Origin: Pyronema omphalodes
Taxonomy: Eukaryota > Ascomycota > Pezizomycetes > Pezizales > Pyronemataceae
Assembly (NCBI GenBank): GCA_024516155.1
Contig: JAJJXM010000005.1
Coordinates: forward strand, 186,001 to 250,000
Direction: 5' to 3'
Length of the DNA stretch: 64,000 nt
The notes under the pieces were generated by a model. That model had not been told where the DNA came from and did no database searches. It worked only from the letters and a program-made list of their open reading frames with translations. Of the stretch, positions 58,901 to 64,000 are shown in pieces. The position numbers and the translations under genes are program-made. Every line of letters starts with the position of its first letter. Position 1 is the first letter of the stretch.

Positions 58901-59310
58901 TGTACTAGTAGGTAGTGTCGGTATGTGATAGAGACTGTGGCGGACCTTTCTTTGGGTCGAGATAGTTGGTAGCAGAGAGCGTGTGGCGAAATAATAGCAG
59001 CCAAAGTTAAAAACTCAAAAAAAAAAAAAAAAAAATGCAAACCAGAAAATATTCTCAAAAAACCCCTTTCAAAAAATGCAGTTGTTCAAAAAAAGAAACA
59101 AAAAAAACCACTTTATATCCCAGCGCCCCGAAAAAAAAGATAAACAAAGAACAGAAAGAAAAAAGAACAGAACAGAAAAATTTTGGTATCTCAAAGATTC
59201 AGCCCACAAAAGAAACCCCATATATGCGTAGTACAAAATATTGCAAAAAGATGAAAGAAAAAGACAAACATCCACAATCAACAATCAATCCCCAAGCAAG
59301 AGAAAGAAAA
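49988..59310. other. 9.3-kb stretch without a recognisable gene
   Basis: I searched both strands for motifs and splice-joined exons and found none convincing. Open frames of 60-110 codons at 53.2, 54.2 and 55.5 kb have no family pattern. The 50-54 kb part is AT-rich and looks like decayed sequence. There is an 18-base G run at 57319-57336, A/T runs near 57.26 and 57.95 kb, and a 17-bp minisatellite at 58.3 kb. The part after about 58.6 kb, rich in A runs, is the likely 3' flank of the gene that ends at 59311. Confidence 0.45.
58311..58407. repeat. 17-bp minisatellite, six decaying units
   Basis: Units read CGAACATAACTAAAGCG, CGAACGTAACTAAAGCG, CGAACGTAAACCAAAGTG, CGAATGTAACCACGGCA, CGAGTGTAACCGCTGCT and CGGATGTAAAC. 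The copies diverge steadily from left to right. The core CGAACGTAA recalls the GTAAACG core of the minisatellite at 0.8-1.1 kb, but the unit is different. Confidence 0.85.
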
Positions 59311-61855
59311 TTAAATGTAATGCACAAACTCAGGTTCGTTGGGTCCCATATGCGCCATATCAGGCGCCAACTCAACAACACCTGGTATCGAAGCTGCAGG
59401 GAAAGAAAGTCCCTTATCGAGTCTTCCCTCAACTGCAAACCCAGCTCCAGTCACTGACATCGCCCTCGTCTTAACGAAGTGAACACTGTTGTGTGCGGAG
59501 TTACTGGGTGTAATAGCCTCATTGGTCTCGATCGGAGTAATAGTATCCGTATCAGAGCACAAGGTGACACAGGTGGCTTGCGAGTCTGCGCGGGGGCGGT
59601 TACCAGTGAAGGTCTTGATAGTTTCGGTTATGCTAGTGGTGATAACAGGCACTACAGGTGAAGGGTTCTCAACGGGAGATGGCGCAAAGTTCGAAGCCGG
59701 GGATTTCGAAACCGGTGACTTCGAGGTAGGTGATCTCGAAGTAGGTGATCTGGAAGTCGGCGATTTAGAGGCCGGCGACATCGAAGGTGAAATTACCGGC
59801 GTGGTAGCAAGCGGCGACAAAATCGGTTTCGGGGTAGGTGCAACCGGAGATCCGGGAGGGTAAAAGTCGCGGTTCAGCGAGGCGATATGGTCGTCAAGCT
59901 GACGGGCAACGCGACAAAGCTCCTCACGGTAAGACCTCCTTGGGGGAGGCTTCAAGTTTGGAAGTGCGGGCGATAAGCTGCTGCTTCTGTGGCGGACTGC
60001 ATTGTTGCCCGCTCGCATAAGCAAGTTTTCATTGCCACTCTCGAAACCGGAATCCCTATCCCTAGGAGCCTGGGCTCTTCTCGAGTTCGAAAATCCGAAG
60101 GAGCTGGGGGTATAGCGAGGGCTGGGAGGTAGTAGTAGGTGGTCTTCGAAGATACCGGTGATTCGCTTTTCGTTTAGCATCTCAGGTTCCTTCTTCTCCT
60201 CAACCACTTCCTCCTCCTCTTCCTCCTCGGCCTCGATGTCCTCTGGGATTCCGAGTAGTTCGAATTTGGGCTGGATTTCGAAGACGGAGGTCTCGAGTTC
60301 GACCACGGGAGAAACGGGGCGGGACTCGGGCTCGGCGGCTTCGGTGGGGGATGGTGAGCGGTCGGGGGTGGTGCTCTCAGGCTCTTCATCGTCAGATGAT
60401 GAAAAGTCGAATGCCTCCTCCTCATTCTCGTAGACCCAGTCGATATCCTCCTCCCAAGAGTCGATAACACCGTTTCCCTGCAACTTCAACAGAGCCGAAA
60501 ATCGGTTTTTCGAAATGCGTTTTGCGCGCATGGAGGCGCGTTTCGTGACAGCGGTAGGGCTGGCCGGAACCTGGAAATTTCCATTGAGAGTGTCGGAAAG
60601 CTGACTGATCTGACTTAAGGGTCTGCTTGTTCGCACGGTCAATAAAAGCTGGTGTCTGAAACCCGCATCTGGGGCTTCAGTAACTTCTGGGGTGGACTGA
60701 GTTTCTCTGATAATTGGGATGTTTTCAGTTTCTGCGCGGAGAGGTGTCTTGGGAATGTTCTCGATTGAGTTCTGGGGACTGTGGAATTTGACAACTCCGG
60801 CGGATTTCTGTCCGTAGCAGGTGTTATCGGGTGTCGTTACAGCGTGGGGTTGGCTGTGGACGCTTTCTTCGCTTGATCGCTGCTTGGTTGGCTCCTCTTC
60901 GGTTTCCGAGGGAACGTGCAAGCTGGGCGATGGGCTATGTGATGGATAATGTAGTCGATTCCTGGGAAGCGACTTTCTCCTAGGCGGTGCAGAAACGGGA
61001 ACCGCAAGGTGACCGTCGTTGTTTTCGGATTCCTCCTGGGGTGATTCGTCCTCTGCGATTGGCTCAATGTGGACCAATGAGCGTGCGGAATTCGATCTTG
61101 AACGGTAGTTCTCCATGGAATCGCTTCTCCAGTGAGTGCTTAGGTAGGTTCGTGCAGTGCTGGGGCGAGATTGAGATTCACGTTGAAGAGCTCTGTTCCA
61201 TTCCTGACCGAGATCCTGAGGAATTTCGTCTGTTCGTAATTTTGAGGCATCTTCCTGGTGGGTGGTGTGTAGGTGGGTGAAGTTGAAAGGTCCGCTGATA
61301 TCTTTTGGTTTTGCTGGATCTAAAAGTCAATTGAATTTCCTTCAGTAGTTCCAATCCCATAGGGTACATACCCGGTGATACCTGGACGATGGGAGGTGTA
61401 GAGCGGGGTTGCTGTTGATTTAATGGTTTACTTCTGAAAAGAGCTTCCTGCCATAATCTGGCCTTTGATTTCTTTTCTGTGCTTCCCTCAGAGTTGGTAG
61501 AAAATGATGCGATTGATGATAAGCTGCTCTTTGATGACATCTTCTTCAATCCCCTTCTTCTGTTGTGTGAAATATTCTCTGGTTCCAATTCTTCGGTAGG
61601 TGTTCTCGTGGGACTGCTGTTGTCGAAACTCTCATCTGAATCCCAACTTCGTCGTTTTCCTCCTCCAAAGAACGATGTTCGCATTCGCAGAGACGGCCGT
61701 CTGTCTCTTGTCTTCGGCCTCTCCTGTCCCTGCGGAACTCCATATAGAAATGCGTGGTTGTATTCCATGTGATGATTCCCTTGCGGCGTGCATTCCTCTG
61801 GGTGCAATTCGCGTGATCCGCGCCGGGAGGAGGTCACTTTATTTAACAAAAACAT
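59311..61855 (-). CDS. CRIB-domain protein, putative Cdc42/Rac effector
   Basis: Two exons (61855-61372, 61319-59311) encode 830 aa; the 52-bp intron has GTATGT and TTTTAG borders. Directly after the junction the protein reads DPAKPKDISGPFNFTHLHTTH (about residues 162-182), a fungal-type CRIB motif (ISxPxxFxHxxH with one extra residue), which binds active Cdc42/Rac. The N-terminal part has a basic KTRDRRPSLRMRTSFFGGGKRR stretch that could bind lipid. The remainder is largely disordered: acidic SSSDDEEPES, an EEEEEE run near the middle, a Ser/Pro-rich region with six SPTSRSP-type 7-residue repeats, and GFESGNENLLM. This suggests a polarity or cell-wall-signalling scaffold at the plasma membrane. 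The start is uncertain: ATG at 61855 is the first in frame, and a more upstream exon or the later Met (MEYNHAF) is possible. Confidence 0.78.
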
Positions 61856-64000
61856 TTTCCCCACAAACGTGGATGTCTTCGACCTAAGCCGAGACTAGGA
61901 CAATGTCAGGATACCGCTGCTTTTTTTCTGTCGGGGGCTTGCTTTTCGTGTGTGGAAAGTGTGGAAGCTAAAAAGTAAAAAAGTCGCAAGGTTTGTTTGG
62001 TGATGGCTGAGATTGGTGTGTGTGTGTACGATGCCGGTCGTTTTTTTACGGATCCACGAATAGAATACGTCGGAAGGCAACTGCGACTCTGCGATGCAAT
62101 ATTGCGTTTTGCCTCTCTGGGAAGAGCGCAATTGATATCTGAGCAGCCGTTTTCTGTTCCTGCCACTTTTGTGTGAGTGCGAGCCGGTAAAAGGTTAGGG
62201 TAGCAGAAGGGTACGCGAGAGGTATGGATGGATGGGTAAACAAAGGGCAGACGAGGCTCTGTGGCATTCAAGCGAAAAGGCAAATTAGGAGGCACGGGGG
62301 ACCCCGGAACTTGAGATGGGTCCAGAGCAAGGACACCATGACGGTATGGGCTGGGGAAAATAATAGTACAGATGCTGCGAATAGTATATGAGCAGTTTTA
62401 GAGTGTTCACTCTACTCACTTTGAAGAGTCGTATTGTGGTCTTCTTTTTAAATTTGGAAGGAGCTGGCTGGGCGAGCTGTGAACGTGATAATACCGGAGG
62501 TATATGAATGACTGTCGAGTTTCTGTGGAACCGAAAGTATGGGGGAAAAACAGTTGATTATAGCGCTGGGTGTCGGTAGGACAAATATTCGACGATCCGG
62601 CTGGCTGAACTGGTTGAAGAAACGAACGGGATAATTATTAACTGATTGATTGATTGTTGAATGAATGAATGGAATTGCTGACTGCTGGATGACTAGTCTG
62701 GCAGTTTGCTGAGAATTGAAGGTATGCCTGGGGGGTCAGACAGAAATATGCAACGGACGGGAATATTGGGAATATGTATGGCAGAATGATGCTGCTGCTG
62801 GGAGAATGTAGGTGTATGTAACTTGCGCGCGGGTAGAAAGATTGAAAATCCGCTTGGATGAAATTGGTTATGTAATATAAAAGAGCGGAATTGGATTGGG
62901 GGGGGGGGGGGGACTGGGGGGGGGGGAGGGGGGAGGTGAGAGAGGAGAGAGTTTGTTTAGTTGATATCTAAGTGAGATGGGGGAGAGAGTCTAGCTGAGA
63001 TGCCTAGGTTGTGAGCCTACTGCTTACTCTCGTCCCTGGGGGAACTTCTCTGTTTAGCTACGAGGTTTAGGCTGTACAGCTACTGCAGTTAGCAGCAAAT
63101 TTAGGCACTTGGCTTAGCTGGATGAGATGCCGATGGTGCCTTCTTAGCTGCCGTACTCTGCACGAATCTAGCAGATGTTGCAACTGTGCAGTAGCAGCAA
63201 ACCTCTCGCCGAAACGGATTAGGTCCGGCGGCGACGACGACAACGACGGCGGCGAAGAAAGTTGGTGCCTCGATAGTCTGCTCGTAGCGAATTATCGGTG
63301 CTTGTCGTCTCCGATGTTTGAATATTCTGACGTCTGTAATGAACTGGAGATAATACAACCACGGACCAATAAACAGACTGATATTCAGAAATAAATAATA
63401 TTCGTTGATGGGGGATCTCCCAAAATTGAACAAAGCTTAATTGCGCTTTTTCGGCTCCCCGTGCTTCGCTTCGGATATGCTTTCTCCTGTGCCCTGCGTG
63501 GGTGTTTTTTTTCTTGGTATTATGCTTGGGGAATCAAACCCGGATTGGTCGAAAATACGGCTCCACCTGATATGGATGAACAGCCAGACAAAAAAACGAA
63601 TGTGATGGTATTTGATGGAATTTCTTAATAGAGAGTATGTGAAATTGCAGATAAAGGCGGCGGCGTAAATATCACCGACAGCTGAGAAAACGTTGAATTG
63701 TGGAGAAAATTGTACCGTATGCAAACCGATTTGTAAAGAGCGTGTGCGACGTATTGATTCGCTGTGTTTCGATAATTCTGATTCTCGCTATTACATGGTT
63801 GTCCGGCCGCAAGCGAGCATAGATTTCGAAATCTAAATCCGGAGGAACTGGAATATCGAAGTGAATGAATATGGCGAAACGGAGATGATTTGGGAGATGA
63901 GGCGCGATACAATAGTTGAGATAGGAGAGTCGACGAAGGAAACAATTGTTCAAGCTCAAGTTGGTTGGTATTTTCGTAACACCCCTTCTATTCCAAGCCT
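61856..64000. other. Upstream region of the CRIB gene to the window end
   Basis: No gene is supported. It should contain the promoter and leader of the CRIB gene. A 15-base G run lies at 62898-62912, followed by an 11-base G run at 62916-62926, a Tn of TGATTGATTGATTG type near 62.64 kb and purine-rich sequence at 62.93-62.96 kb. Minus-strand frames after 63.1 kb are basic or Ser/Leu-rich without motifs. Confidence 0.45.

Noticed and set aside
1..64000. CRISPR arrays or bacterial-type operons
   Set aside because: The tandem repeats have no spacer structure, and genes have spliceosomal introns; the DNA is eukaryotic.

Overview
The window is fungal nuclear DNA, most likely from a filamentous ascomycete (Pezizomycotina). 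Genes carry many short GT-AG introns (mostly 41-77 bp) with CTAAC/CTGAC-like branch sites. Families typical of this group are present: an NRPS-like A-T-R enzyme, a HeLo-like/ankyrin protein, a CorA-like/ankyrin fusion, a wax-synthase-like MBOAT and a Tad-like LINE. A leotiomycete is a guess. All calls come from reading the sequence; no database search was run.

Left part (about 2-19 kb): a probable mycosporine (fungal sunscreen) gene cluster. It holds a sedoheptulose-7-phosphate cyclase of the DDGS type (15147-16554 +), a COMT-type O-methyltransferase (12182-13513 -) and a membrane-anchored ATP-grasp ligase (17404-18945 +), which together are the known route to 4-deoxygadusol and its amino-acid conjugate. 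In the same cluster lie an adenylation-thiolation-reductase NRPS-like enzyme (2048-5586 -), a divergently transcribed aldo-keto reductase (6198-7157 +) and a CLN3/battenin-like membrane protein (10108-11913 +, 5' end unresolved). I infer that the A-T-R enzyme and the aldo-keto reductase reduce the carboxylate of a mycosporine-amino acid to aldehyde and then alcohol, which would explain amino-alcohol mycosporines such as mycosporine-glutaminol. This is the main candidate for a little-described system.

Middle (20-40 kb): a CorA-like two-TM protein fused to about 17 near-identical ankyrin repeats (20005-23791 +), a MARVEL-like four-TM protein (26529-27632 +), a wax-synthase-like MBOAT (30295-31881 +) and a serine-rich coiled-coil protein (38846-40315 +). 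They are separated by long gene-poor stretches full of microsatellites and poly-G/poly-C runs.

Right part (40-64 kb): minisatellites, a LINE remnant and a second retroelement with a clear target-site duplication (44.8-46.4 kb), an LDAH-like lipid-droplet hydrolase (46501-47463 -), a HeLo-like/ankyrin protein (47871-49987 -), a 9 kb stretch without a recognisable gene, and a CRIB-domain protein (59311-61855 -). No tRNA, rRNA or CRISPR array was found.
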